A program made the translations under genes and the position numbers. Below are positions 1-8,848 of a stretch of DNA of 64,000 nt, one piece after another. The stretch's first letter is position 1. The number at the start of each line of letters is the position of its first letter. Source of the stretch: Torulaspora globosa (taxonomy: Eukaryota; Ascomycota; Saccharomycetes; Saccharomycetales; Saccharomycetaceae); NCBI RefSeq assembly GCF_014133895.1, contig NC_050727.1:1116001-1180000 (forward strand). The letters are read 5' to 3'. The notes under the pieces were generated by a model. It had not been told where the DNA came from and did no database searches. It saw nothing but the letters and a program-made list of their open reading frames with translations.

Positions 1-278
1 TCTTCAAAAATGCAGAAAACCTTTGCGAAGACAGTATTGGCCGAGTGGTCAAAGTAGCACAAGGTTAGCTCGCAGAAACGGATTTTCCCGGAATTCTTGG
101 ACAGATGGCCTGTAGTCGTACTAGGCAGTAAATGAACAGATATGGCTTCCCTGCCGGCAGCGACAAGTGGTTCGATCTCTTTTTCTTTTCGCCTGCAGGA
201 TATGGCCCTATGAAGAGGCACTGACCGCTGCCTATACGAGCCGTGTTGCACGAGCCAGCTGGAAGGCCGGATAGATGT
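1..278. other. Left-edge intergenic sequence downstream of TLG1
   Basis: No gene could be supported here. The sequence lies 3' of TLG1, which reads leftward towards it. It holds a pol III A-box-like motif (TGGCCGAGTGG at 38-48) and a weak B-box-like motif (169-179) followed by a T-rich run. The flanking bases do not fold into a tRNA cloverleaf. The neighbouring gene on the left is outside the window. Confidence 0.5.
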
Positions 279-890
279 CTAGGCGACAAATGCCAGGACT
301 AGAAGCACAATCAGTGCTGCAATCAACAGCACGATGCAACAGTCGTTGTAGCGTTCGCTATTCTTTTGGTATATCCATTCGAGCTGGCGGCGACCTCTTG
401 CCAACTTGCCTCCCAACGAGTCCATGTTGGAGTCCATCTCATCGAGCAACTGTCCTTGGTCTTCGAGCTCGTTGCCCATCGTCTGCGCCTGTAGATGTAG
501 GTTGGCCATTGTGTGATGGATAGAGTCCAAATGGGTGTCCTGTTCTCTCAGTAGCTGCTCTTGCATAGCGTTCTCGAACGGGTTCTCGTTGGCTGTTGCG
601 GCAGGAGCCTCTTCGACATCTGCTGGTAGAGGTCTCTGGTCCTTCAGAAGCTGTAACGCCCGTTCGAGACCGCGAACGTCAGCTTCCCGGGCTCTAGTGT
701 CCTGGCCGTTCCTCGTCATGACTACCAGACTCTTGTTGAGATCCTCGATCGTCTCTGCCACATCTTGTATGATCTCAGCCACCTCGTCGCCACGCTGGTA
801 CCCATTGCCGCTCAGGTAATGGGAAAGTCTGTCGATCTGCTCTCTGGTGTCCTTGACCACTTGCTCAAAGGGATCCTGTTCGATGCTCAT
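279..890 (-). CDS. TLG1: t-SNARE Tlg1, endosome/late-Golgi syntaxin-like protein
   Basis: 203 residues. Tlg1 is the Qc-type SNARE of the trans-Golgi/endosome membrane and acts with Tlg2 and Vti1 in fusion of endosome-derived vesicles. The N-terminal half is helical and charged. A heptad-patterned SNARE motif runs from about residue 110 to 170, with a glutamine (Q145) at the expected central ionic layer. The last 20 residues (about 183-203) are a hydrophobic tail anchor rich in Leu, Ile and Val, preceded by a Cys pair that could be palmitoylated. The length is close to the S. cerevisiae protein. The 5' end faces SDC1 across about 130 bases, the same neighbour order as YDR468C-YDR469W, which supports the call. 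Confidence 0.9.
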   Translation of the reverse strand: MSIEQDPFEQVVKDTREQIDRLSHYLSGNGYQRGDEVAEIIQDVAETIEDLNKSLVVMTRNGQDTRAREADVRGLERALQLLKDQRPLPADVEEAPAATANENPFENAMQEQLLREQDTHLDSIHHTMANLHLQAQTMGNELEDQGQLLDEMDSNMDSLGGKLARGRRQLEWIYQKNSERYNDCCIVLLIAALIVLLVLAFVA

Positions 891-1023
891 GCTGCTAACG
901 GGGCTATTTTGTCTCTATCGCTTGTCGCTGCAGTGGTTGTAACGTCTTTAAAGGGCACCTTTCCTTTCTCGCTCAGCTTACTATCACTATTGTTAACTAT
1001 ACAGCCTCCAGATAAAAGACCAG

Positions 1024-1242
1024 ATGAACGACCAGCAGGAGCCCCGTTACCACGAGGATCTGGACTTGGTAAACTTGCCAGAGACGGTGGGTGGCTCGGA
1101 GACGAGGCGGTATCTGAACCAGCACGTCGTACCCGAGCTGCTCAAGGGCATGAGACTGATAGCGACTGAGAAGCCTCGAGATCCGCTGCGAGTGCTGGGC
1201 GAGTATCTGGTGAAGAAGAGCGAGCAGTCTTCGAAGGACTGA
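1024..1242 (+). CDS. SDC1: Sdc1, Dpy-30 subunit of the COMPASS H3K4 methyltransferase
   Basis: A 72-residue protein that is almost only a Dpy-30 dimerisation motif (about residues 27-66), including RRYLNQHVVPELLKGM and a second helix with PLRVLGEYL. In COMPASS, Sdc1 dimerises through this motif and binds Bre2 to support Set1 activity. S. cerevisiae Sdc1 is more than twice as long because of an N-terminal extension that is missing here; the in-frame stop at 994-996 rules out an unspliced extension. The gene sits between TLG1 and UGO1, as YDR469W does. The identification is good, and the short N-terminus is the only oddity. Confidence 0.85.
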   Translation: MNDQQEPRYHEDLDLVNLPETVGGSETRRYLNQHVVPELLKGMRLIATEKPRDPLRVLGEYLVKKSEQSSKD

Positions 1243-1295
1243 ATTGGATATTTACATAGTAGTGTGCAGATGTGTCTATGTGTCTAAATTTGGCG

Positions 1296-2735
1296 TCAGA
1301 ACTTTTCCTGTTCCAGGTCTACAGAGTCGGTGTTCATTATCTCGAATCCGTAGCCGCAGAACAGACTCATCAACCCGACTCTCCAGCCGTTCCAGAGCCC
1401 TGCAGAGTATCTCTTGTTCCTGATTGAGCGCCACACTCCGGGGTAGCCTACGGGCGTCACTATCAGATCTTCGCTCTCGATGGCCCAAGGATTGCGCTTG
1501 TTGTTGACGAGGTAGTTCACCTGGGAGCGGCGCAGCAGGTTCTCTAGCGGCAGTTTGATAAATAGCTCGACTGTTTGGGAAGCAAATGTTAGAGAATGGT
1601 ACCACCTGGCCTGTGAATGCCTCTCGACGTTCCACTGGTGGTATATGAGCACCTCAAACGCCTTGTTGAACGTCAAAGTGACCAGTGACTGCAGAGTGGT
1701 CAGCACCCACATGTCAAGTGGAATGCTCACGGCATCGGAACGCCAGGACCAGCGGCGTATCAGCCTTCTCAGAGACCTGATGGGCTTGCTGCCCCTTTGT
1801 AGCGACGTAACGATGAACCGCGTTCTTATGATATCTAGCGGCAGCAGCACCATCTTGGTTAGCGCATTCGCCGCGAAAGTTAGAAGGATCGAGGATTTCA
1901 CATCTGGCGAATGGATTATGTCCATGAAGTATGGATCTGGAATCCCTAGGAACGGCGATATTAGCCCTGTAAACCACGCATCCAGCGTTACTGAAAGGAA
2001 ATTATAGATGAACGTTGTGTTGTTGGCCTTCCACAGTCCCCTGACACCTTCACTGTCCATAAGACAATTCAGAATGTCGACCGTGTGATTTGACTCCGGA
2101 CGGAGGACTAAGTTACTAGTGTAGGAGCTGTCGACACCGCTGTGTGCTTCCTTGACTAAGGATTTGTCTATCTCATTGGTTTCCAAGTGAGGCAGCACTT
2201 CTTGCTCGTTTGTACTGGGAAAGAAATCAATTTCCGCATTCTCGTCTTCATCCTCTTCGTCTCGTAGCTCAACGGGCACAGGTATGTCTGGCGTACTCGG
2301 AACGCTAAAGTCTCCCACTTGCTGCAGGCACCTCGCAACCTCGAACGGCTGTTGAACAAGATGGCGCGCGTATCTCCTCAGAAATTGGTCTAACAACTGT
2401 GCCAGAACTTTCTTCCATGCCTTGAGGTTCAAAAAATCGATCCACTCCATATCCGAGACACTCTTGGGCGTATCACTGTTATCCCCACCGAGCCCCTTCG
2501 ACAGCAAACGTTTCCCACCGGACAGCGCACCTCCATTTGAGCATTTCCCTTCGCCAAGTAGACGACTACGCACCCCCTTGCCAGCAGATTGCACTATGCT
2601 AAGTTTCGAAGCAATTGAGTGACCGCTGGTGTCCACCACTCCTTCATCTGCTTTAAAAACCGCGGAATAACCAGCGTTGAAGGTGTCAGGATCATAGTAT
2701 GGCCTTATCTGTGATCTATTACCTGGTCCATCCAT
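1296..2735 (-). CDS. UGO1: Ugo1, mitochondrial outer-membrane carrier-like fusion factor
   Basis: 479 residues, slightly shorter than S. cerevisiae Ugo1. Ugo1 is a modified mitochondrial-carrier-family protein of the outer membrane that links Fzo1 and Mgm1 during mitochondrial fusion. The N-terminal half is acidic and low in complexity, with a run of Asp/Glu around residues 155-165. The C-terminal half holds carrier-like hydrophobic helices; a carrier-type motif is visible around LLPLDIIRTRF. The start is the first ATG and the position next to SDC1 matches YDR470C. The 5' end faces RPL27 across a long 893-base gap. Identification rests on synteny plus the carrier-like C-terminus. Confidence 0.85.
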   Translation of the reverse strand: MDGPGNRSQIRPYYDPDTFNAGYSAVFKADEGVVDTSGHSIASKLSIVQSAGKGVRSRLLGEGKCSNGGALSGGKRLLSKGLGGDNSDTPKSVSDMEWIDFLNLKAWKKVLAQLLDQFLRRYARHLVQQPFEVARCLQQVGDFSVPSTPDIPVPVELRDEEDEDENAEIDFFPSTNEQEVLPHLETNEIDKSLVKEAHSGVDSSYTSNLVLRPESNHTVDILNCLMDSEGVRGLWKANNTTFIYNFLSVTLDAWFTGLISPFLGIPDPYFMDIIHSPDVKSSILLTFAANALTKMVLLPLDIIRTRFIVTSLQRGSKPIRSLRRLIRRWSWRSDAVSIPLDMWVLTTLQSLVTLTFNKAFEVLIYHQWNVERHSQARWYHSLTFASQTVELFIKLPLENLLRRSQVNYLVNNKRNPWAIESEDLIVTPVGYPGVWRSIRNKRYSAGLWNGWRVGLMSLFCGYGFEIMNTDSVDLEQEKF

Positions 2736-3160
2736 CTTGCAGGGCTATTACAGGCTCTTTCTCCTCATCTCTGTCTGCTCTATCCTTGCCGTCTCCCTTT
2801 GTTTTCAGCTCTCGCTTGCCCTGTACGAGCATAGCTTATCCAAAGCTTAACACAGGGACACATGTAAACAAGGAATTGAAGCATAAGGCAGGGCTCTTGG
2901 GCCATTGGCAACCATTCTTGCTCAGAATATACCGATCTCTTACCTGGTTCAGACGGACGGTCAAACTATCCCAGGGCGGCATTAATGGCGGCTGGAACAG
3001 CTAAAACCTGAATGACTCGAATATACAATGCTAAATCCTTTGGTCATTTATTGACTGCTTCCTTGCAGCATTCTTTGTCAAGTTCAACTTCCTGCAGACT
3101 TCCCTTTGATCTATATAACAACAACAACGATGAAAACAATTATGACTGTTCTGTGGATCC

Positions 3161-3170
3161 CACCCACACC
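3161..3170 (+). promoter_or_regulatory. Probable upstream Rap1 site of RPL27
   Basis: CACCCACACC fits the core of the Rap1 recognition sequence. With the site at 3199-3211 it makes a tandem pair about 38 bases apart in the same orientation, the usual arrangement at ribosomal-protein promoters. Confidence 0.55.
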
Positions 3171-3198
3171 TTCTTAATATTGTGACTTTGCGACCTTC

Positions 3199-3211
3199 CG
3201 CCCATACATCC
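3199..3211 (+). promoter_or_regulatory. Probable proximal Rap1 site of RPL27
   Basis: CGCCCATACATCC is a close match to the Rap1 consensus ACACCCATACATT. It lies about 420 bases upstream of the RPL27 ATG, somewhat further than is typical for ribosomal-protein genes. Confidence 0.7.
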
Positions 3212-3628
3212 AATGAAAAATTATTTTCCACTTTTGCGTCATGTTTGCAAGTCTGCGCGTCATCGTTTGCGTCCGCAGGGGCCAGCCTGTCCTGGGGCGG
3301 GCCGCCTGGCCGCGATAATCAGGCAGGCCGTAGGCCGCCCCGGGCAGAGCGTCCTAGGAGCCCTTGCCAGCCTCTCGCTCTGGAACTGGTTACTGGATCC
3401 CATGGGCCGGTGAGCGAAGCGCTACCGAAGGAGACCCACCAGTGGACAGTGGATACTGAGCCTGGTAGGTGGAACGATGGTCCTTGTACGGAGGGCCTGG
3501 TGCAACTGTGCACTTCCTGGCAATCTAGCATGCCATTACAACTGCAATAAAGATATACTTGGAGCTATTAGAGTCTTCTGAGCCTTGAAAGGAATCGAAA
3601 GGTAGCATAACACATCACCGCAAGGAAA

Positions 3629-4141
3629 ATGGCTAAGTTCTTGAAAGCTGGTAAAGTTGGTACGTATAGGAAACGATTTACAGAGCAGCGAGGTCTCCGT
3701 TACGAGGTTGATCCAATTTGAAAGAGAATAGTTTTACTAACAATCAACGTGTTTACTATAGCTGTTGTCGTTCGTGGTCGTTACGCCGGTAAGAAGGTTG
3801 TCATTGTGAAGCCTCACGATGAGGGCTCTAAGGCTCACCCATTCGGTCACGCTTTGGTCGCCGGTATCGAGAGATACCCATTGAAGGTCACCAAGAAGCA
3901 TGGTGCTAAGAAGGTCGCCAAGAGAACCAAGATCAAGCCATTCATCAAGGTCATCAACTACAACCACTTGTTGCCAACCAGATACACTTTGGATGTGGAA
4001 GCTTTCAAGTCAGTTGTGTCCACCGAGACTTTCGAAGAACCATCTCAACGTGAAGAGGCAAAGAAGGTCATCAAGAAGGCATTCGAAGAAAGACACCAAG
4101 CCGGCAAGAACCAATGGTTCTTCTCCAAGTTGAACTTCTAA
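3629..4141 (+). CDS. RPL27: 60S ribosomal protein L27 (eL27), one intron
   Basis: Joining exon 1 (3629-3659) to exon 2 (3762-4141) gives 136 residues, the exact length of S. cerevisiae Rpl27. Exon 1 encodes [10 protein letters not shown] plus one base. The intron (3660-3761, 102 nt) has the donor GTACGT, a perfect branch point TACTAAC at 3735-3741 and an acceptor ending TATAG. Exon 2 continues with the KOW-type segment [20 protein letters not shown]. Codon choice is strongly biased to the highly expressed yeast set (AAG, GTC, TTG, AGA, CCA). S. cerevisiae has two copies, RPL27A next to DIA4 and RPL27B next to UGO1; here one gene has both neighbours. Confidence 0.98.
3660..3761 (+). other. RPL27: Spliceosomal intron of RPL27
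   Basis: The donor GTACGT starts at 3660, the branch point TACTAAC is at 3735-3741, and the acceptor AG is at 3760-3761. It interrupts the Ala codon after GKV. Removing it restores the conserved AGKVAVVVRG sequence. Confidence 0.97.
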
Positions 4142-4336
4142 GCGAGAAGTTCTCAACCTCGATGTACACAAGTTGCAACAATGAAACGGGGGATTCAACG
4201 GATGGATACTTTTTCATATGTAATTTCTAGCTTTCATGTCTTTTCTCCCTCTCTTTCTTGTTAGTTTAATATAACTCTATGAAAATAGCTATGGGAACCA
4301 TGTCCTTAACGTCTCTTGCCAAGGGCACACGCGGGG

Positions 4337-5680
4337 ATGTCGTGGACGTCGAGACGAGCGATAAGCAGCGCTGCTCTGCTTCATGGAGTACTGAGGAGGC
4401 CGCAATACAATGTCAAGTCGGTTCTTAAGAGCATTGATAAGTACCAGGATGCCATAGCGAAGCGACAACTGAAGTCCGGTTCAGATCTGGCACAGAAACT
4501 GGCACAATTACCACTCTCTTGCGAAACCATCAAGGGACTGAACCAAAGACTAGCTACCATTCAGAAAGAAAGAAAAGCTGTTGAGGCTTTGATCAAGAAA
4601 GATAAGTCCAATATTGCAACTCTATCGTCGGAGATCAAACGCTTCAAAGAGCAACATCGTCAGGTAGCTGATCAACTAGAAGTTGCTGAGTTCGAGCTGA
4701 ATGATCTCTGCGGATCACTGCCGAACCTAGTCTCCCCCACAACGCCTCTCAGCGAACCACAGATTGTTCAGTGGATAAATCCTAAAGAATCTTACAAGCC
4801 AGATCCGGGCCGCGATCATGTCAGCATAATGTTGAAGAAATCGATGGTTGACTTCCAGACTGCTGCCAACGTAAGTGGTACTTCGTGGTTTTACCTATTG
4901 AACGAGGGCGCCGAGCTGGAACAGGCATTGGTATCTTATGCCTTACGGAGGGCTAAAGAAGCCGGGTTTCAGATGTGCATTCCACCAAGTATTGTTAGGA
5001 ATGAGGTGATTGATTCTTGCGGTTTCAGACCGAGAGACATGAATAATGAGCAGCAGATCTACCATATCGGTGGCAGCTCATTAGGACTGACGGCTACTGC
5101 TGAGATCGCCCTCGCAGGCCTCGGGATCAACAAAGTGATAGACTTATCAAACGGTCCCCGGCGTCTCGTTGGAGTGAGTCGCAGCTATAGAGCAGAGGCA
5201 GGGGCTCGAGGTAAAGATACCAAGGGCCTTTACAGAGTGCATGAATTTACAAAAGTTGAGCTATTTTGTTGGAGCAGGCCCGAAGAGAGTGATGAGCTAC
5301 TTGAAAATTTGAAAGACCTCCAGATGGACATTGTCTCGTCTCTGGGAATCTCCGCTAAGGTGCTCAACATGCCAGCTAATGACTTAGGTGCACCAGCCTT
5401 TAAAAAGTACGACATCGAGGCATGGATGCCTGGAAGAGGTTCATTTGGCGAAATTAGCAGTTCTTCTAACTGCTTGGATTTCCAAAGCAGAAGACTTAAC
5501 ACCAAGTACAAGGATCAGACCACAAGTAAGCTGGAATATGTACATACCTTGAACGGAACGGCTATGGCGGTGCCTCGAGTGATTCTAGCTTTGGTAGAGA
5601 ACAACTACGATCCATCAACGGGAACTGTAGCGATTCCTGAGCCATTAAGAGACTTTATGGGAGGCAAGACCTTTATATAA
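4337..5680 (+). CDS. DIA4: Dia4, mitochondrial seryl-tRNA synthetase
   Basis: 447 residues from the ATG at 4337, matching S. cerevisiae Dia4 (446). It charges mitochondrial tRNA-Ser. A basic Arg/Ser/Ala-rich N-terminus (about residues 1-30) looks like a mitochondrial presequence. Residues of about 30-130 form the long antiparallel coiled-coil arm typical of SerRS. The class II core follows, with a TATAEIALAG segment, motif 2 around SYRAEAGARG, FTKVELF, and motif 3 near LNGTAMAVPR. An in-frame TTG lies 21 bases upstream, but it is not a plausible start. The gene lies between RPL27 and VPS29, the order of YHR010-012. Confidence 0.93.
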   Translation: MSWTSRRAISSAALLHGVLRRPQYNVKSVLKSIDKYQDAIAKRQLKSGSDLAQKLAQLPLSCETIKGLNQRLATIQKERKAVEALIKKDKSNIATLSSEIKRFKEQHRQVADQLEVAEFELNDLCGSLPNLVSPTTPLSEPQIVQWINPKESYKPDPGRDHVSIMLKKSMVDFQTAANVSGTSWFYLLNEGAELEQALVSYALRRAKEAGFQMCIPPSIVRNEVIDSCGFRPRDMNNEQQIYHIGGSSLGLTATAEIALAGLGINKVIDLSNGPRRLVGVSRSYRAEAGARGKDTKGLYRVHEFTKVELFCWSRPEESDELLENLKDLQMDIVSSLGISAKVLNMPANDLGAPAFKKYDIEAWMPGRGSFGEISSSSNCLDFQSRRLNTKYKDQTTSKLEYVHTLNGTAMAVPRVILALVENNYDPSTGTVAIPEPLRDFMGGKTFI

Positions 5681-5838
5681 ACATGACCGAAAGGACGTGT
5701 GCTCATTTTTCCCTTGTTAGTATTGTTTTCCTTAAGTGTAGCATGTCGATCCTCTAAGAGCGAGGGCAGACCTTAATGAAATATAACTGGTATAGAACAT
5801 CAAGATCGGCTTAAAGCAAGCAATTGTACCGCTTCAGG

Positions 5839-6703
5839 ATGTTGGTACTGGCACTTAGCGACGCTCATATCCCAGACCGTGCAATTGTATGTTGATTGTG
5901 ACAATTTATCAGGAATTTTGACCTTCGACGATACTGACCCTTTTTCTTCTATACCAATACAGGATCTGCCCGCCAAATTCAAAAAGCTCCTCAGCGTTCC
6001 AAATAAGATATCGCAGGTTGTGTTGCTTGGGAATTGCACCAAGTCATATGCACTTTTAAAGTTTATCAACGATATCTCACCCAATATCACCATTGTTCGT
6101 GGTGAGTTCGATAACACACATCTGCCAACAACCAAGAAAAACAGAGCAAAGGAAAGTATACCGATAACCACTGTTCTGAAGCAGGGAAATTTCAAGATAG
6201 GATGTTGTAGTGGCTATACAGTAGTTCCCAAAAATGACCCATTATCCTTACTAGCGCTGGCTCGCCAACTGGACGTTGACGTGATGCTATGGGGCGGAAC
6301 ACAGAATGTAGAGGCTTACACATTGGAGAACAAGTTCTTTGTGAATCCTGGGAGCTGCACGGGGGCATTTAATTCCGATTGGCCGATCATAAATGAGGAA
6401 GATGTGACGGTGAAGAAACAGCTTTCGAATCATACTCAGAGCAAACCCAGCGAGGAGCCCAAGCACGAAGACGGGCTTAATGATCACAGGTCTGATCAGG
6501 AGAACGCCAAGGACAAGGCAGAGGATCAGAGGAAGATGTTGTACGTCTCTGATCTGGATGTCAATGGCTCGAATGTTCCTAGCTTCTGCCTGTTGGACAT
6601 TCAAGACTCAGTTTGCACGCTCTACATATACATATACATCGATGGGGAGGTGAAAGTCGACCGAGTGGTGTTCAGGAAAGAACCTCAGACTGGTCAGGAT
6701 TGA
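5839..6703 (+). CDS. VPS29: Vps29, retromer subunit, one intron
   Basis: Exon 1 (5839-5886, 48 nt, MLVLALSDAHIPDRAI) joins exon 2 (5963-6703) in frame to give 262 residues. Vps29 is the metallophosphoesterase-fold subunit of retromer, which recycles Vps10 and other cargo from endosome to Golgi. The fold is recognisable from the N-terminal SDAHIPDR, then LLGNCTKS, the VRGEFD segment, GCCSGYTVVP and VNPGSCTGAFN. A hydrophilic Lys/Glu/Asp-rich insert, typical of yeast Vps29, lies at about residues 175-225, and the final strands read CLLDIQ and LYIYIYI. Without splicing, the conserved N-terminus would be lost. DIA4 and ARD1 flank it, as in YHR011-013. Confidence 0.93.
5887..5962 (+). other. VPS29: Spliceosomal intron of VPS29
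   Basis: A 76-nt phase-0 intron with the canonical donor GTATGT (5887-5892), a branch-point variant TACTGAC (5932-5938) and an acceptor ending ATACAG. Splicing joins HIPDRAI to DLPAKFKKL, the sequence expected in Vps29. An ORF starting inside the intron would need a GTG start and would lack the metallophosphoesterase N-terminus. Confidence 0.92.
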
Positions 6704-7052
6704 CCTGACCAAGCTCTTTTGCCCTAACTAACTAATTGATGGCAACCGTGTTGTGTGATAGCACATCCGAAATTTTCCAGATTAAAGGTCCTCCAAGTTA
6801 GAAAGCTTCTTCTATGCTTTACACTACTCTGTATTGTCCTTTTGAAAGAGAACCAGAGGAAGTTTTTTCCTTCTTTTTCATTTAGATGATGACTGTGAGT
6901 GCATTTGGCTCGAGATACGTACAATTTTTGTCCGTGTCGGTGTGGAAAAACTCAAGCTACCTATACTTCTTTGTCTGATTCATGGATTTTACCTTTCTCT
7001 TTGTAAATCTGGTCTATATCGATACAGTATACATGCAAAGTCTCGGAACTGC
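6704..7052. other. Convergent spacer between VPS29 and ARD1
   Basis: About 350 bases between two converging 3' ends. It is AT-rich in parts and presumably holds the 3' UTRs of both genes. No ORF or RNA gene could be supported. Confidence 0.5.
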
Positions 7053-7712
7053 CTAGGCGACGAGCCCCTCCAGTAAATCGCTCTCGAGGTCATCCTCCAA
7101 CTTCTCATTGCTGCCTTTTGGGTGAGCGAAATTGCTTGGATGTAACTCATCGAGATTTAGGACTTTCTTCATTGCATAGGCGTCCTCCCCGTCCTGGTAG
7201 TAGGATTTTTCAACGTTTAGCATTTGGAACTCCAAAGTGTCTCTGTAGAGATGCAAAGCAGCTCTGTTTGATTGCCTTACATGCAACGAAACGTATTCAG
7301 CTTGGTACACCTCTCTTAATGCAAACAGCGCTTGTCTCATCAGTTTTTCTGCGATTCCCATTCTTCTGTACGTTCTCATGACACTCAATGACGTTATATG
7401 ACCGTTAGGTGGTTCGTTCTGCTGGTCAGGATCGTCGTTCATCTTGGTGAGTACGTAGCCCACCAGCTTCTCGCCCGGAGCCACATAATGGGGGTCCAGT
7501 TTGATCTCGTTGCCCCTGCCATCCTCCAGCGACAGCTCATCAAGCTCAGGTTCGTTCAGGTCGCTGGTGGTGGCGACAAATGACGCCTCAGGCCAGGAAA
7601 GGATGTGGTACATATAGTATTTCAACATGTAGTTTTCGGGCAAATTATGCAGATTAGCATTTTGCATGCATATGATATCCTCGATGGTGGCTCTCCTAAT
7701 GGTCACAGGCAT
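7053..7712 (-). CDS. ARD1: Ard1 (Naa10), catalytic subunit of NatA N-terminal acetyltransferase
   Basis: 219 residues, a little shorter than the S. cerevisiae protein. With Nat1 it acetylates nascent chains starting Ser, Ala, Thr or Gly. The protein opens with the conserved [13 protein letters not shown] and LHNLPENY. It has a yeast-type charged insertion (about residues 50-80), then a GNAT fold with VGYVLTKM, the substrate strand HITSLSVM, the acetyl-CoA pyrophosphate loop RRMGIA (residues 116-121), and [15 protein letters not shown]. The divergent neighbour TRS31 starts about 160 bases away. Confidence 0.95.
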   Translation of the reverse strand: MPVTIRRATIEDIICMQNANLHNLPENYMLKYYMYHILSWPEASFVATTSDLNEPELDELSLEDGRGNEIKLDPHYVAPGEKLVGYVLTKMNDDPDQQNEPPNGHITSLSVMRTYRRMGIAEKLMRQALFALREVYQAEYVSLHVRQSNRAALHLYRDTLEFQMLNVEKSYYQDGEDAYAMKKVLNLDELHPSNFAHPKGSNEKLEDDLESDLLEGLVA

Positions 7713-7874
7713 CTTCGATGGCTTATAAAGACCGTAGCACGGAGCTCTCGAGTATATAGTTGTTTGGTTTATCTTGAGCTAACTTTTTAGCAGCTCGGAC
7801 GTCTTAGTTGAAAACTGCTTCAAGGTTCACTATATGAAAAGAAGCTTCAAAACCCAGACTTGAGCCATCAAGCC

Positions 7875-8729
7875 ATGTCTCAACGAATCATACTACCGAG
7901 TAATCCAGATGGACGTGTACTGGCCAATAGGGACGGGTACGATTACACAATTGGTCCCAAACAATCGCTACCAAACGAGGCATCAGCTGCACTGGTACCC
8001 TCGCGAATGTACTCCGAGTCTCTCATATTCAGAAAGCATGAAGTATCTCTCTCTGCTATGGCCTTTCTCTTCCAGAGCATGATCGTGCACGTTCACAGCT
8101 CCAGCAAGACGACAGCTGAGTTTGAATCTCGGCTCAGCTCCTACGGGTTTGGTATCGGCTCCAAACTGCTGGAGCTGCTTAATCTTCGGGCGTCAATCCC
8201 GGCAACAGCATATTCAAGAAGCTCCAACTTTCTCAGCACAGCAGCCAGCACGAGCAACTCTGCGGTAGATACCGCTGGATCCAGCAATGCTGCTAGCGCA
8301 GTTAACTCTCCGGGAACACCAGATCTTGGAAACCGCACTCACGAGAACGGCAGCGAATCCCTGGCGTCACTCATCAACAACACCAGATCGCGCGATCTGA
8401 AGATCATAGACATGCTGCAGTTCGTTCACGGCACTGTATGGTCCTATCTCTTTGGCCATGTCAGCGACGACCTAGTCAAGTCGTCGGAAAGAGATAACGA
8501 GTATATGATAGTGGATAACCAGCCAGTACTGACGCAATTCGTCTCTGGCGGCGTCTCGTGTGATTACTTCGTTTGCGGCATCATTCAAGGCTTCCTCAAC
8601 ACTGCTAAGTTCCCTTGCCGTGTGTCAGCCCATTGCATGCCGCAAGATGGCTTTGATCGCAGGGTCGTCTACTTAATTCAGTTCGACAAGCAGGTCCTCG
8701 AAAGAGAAGGGTTGAGATTCCCGCAGTGA
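7875..8729 (+). CDS. TRS31: Trs31, core subunit of TRAPP complexes
   Basis: 284 residues from the ATG at 7875, against 283 in S. cerevisiae. Trs31 is a core subunit of TRAPP, the exchange factor for Ypt1/Ypt31-type Rabs in ER-Golgi and Golgi traffic. It shows the Bet3-like alpha/beta fold: MAFLFQSMIVHV, a helical segment ending in GIGSKLLELLNLR, a central low-complexity Ser/Ala/Asn insert (about residues 110-160), then DMLQFVHGTVWSYLFGH and the C-terminal strands with CDYFVCGIIQGFL. An in-frame TTG at 7860 was rejected as start. The position matches YDR472W. Confidence 0.93.
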   Translation: MSQRIILPSNPDGRVLANRDGYDYTIGPKQSLPNEASAALVPSRMYSESLIFRKHEVSLSAMAFLFQSMIVHVHSSSKTTAEFESRLSSYGFGIGSKLLELLNLRASIPATAYSRSSNFLSTAASTSNSAVDTAGSSNAASAVNSPGTPDLGNRTHENGSESLASLINNTRSRDLKIIDMLQFVHGTVWSYLFGHVSDDLVKSSERDNEYMIVDNQPVLTQFVSGGVSCDYFVCGIIQGFLNTAKFPCRVSAHCMPQDGFDRRVVYLIQFDKQVLEREGLRFPQ

Positions 8730-8848
8730 TCTTTCTTTAATGTGTATCTACATATTGTGCTCTAACGGGATAGAAGGTATATGAGCTGCCCACAGCGGCT
8801 ACGGTGCTCGCATTTAATAACCACTTACCACATATGAAAGAGTAGAAA

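Larger units (their letters stand above)
2736..3628. other. Long divergent intergenic region between UGO1 and RPL27
   Basis: 893 bases with no convincing ORF. It contains two Rap1-like sites (listed separately) and, between them and the RPL27 start, an unusually GC-rich stretch at about 3250-3480. That stretch has nested inverted repeats: GGGGCGG at 3294-3300 pairs with CCGCCCC at 3335-3341, and inside it GCCTG at 3304-3308 pairs with CAGGC at 3320-3324. Short ORFs crossing it begin at non-ATG codons or lack any family resemblance. Confidence 0.6.

Noticed and set aside
3182..3550. ORFs through the GC-rich block upstream of RPL27
   Set aside because: The longest needs a GTG start, the translations look random, and they lie across the Rap1-to-TSS interval of a ribosomal-protein promoter.
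4316..4336. Longer readings of DIA4, TRS31, AHC1, DDL1, SFM1, MCO10, PRP3, PEX29, RKM4, HSP78, SWM1, the YDR262W ortholog, AKR1 and CKB2 starting at in-frame TTG or GTG codons
   Set aside because: Yeast nuclear genes start almost always at ATG. In each case a good ATG lies a few codons downstream and gives a length matching the family.
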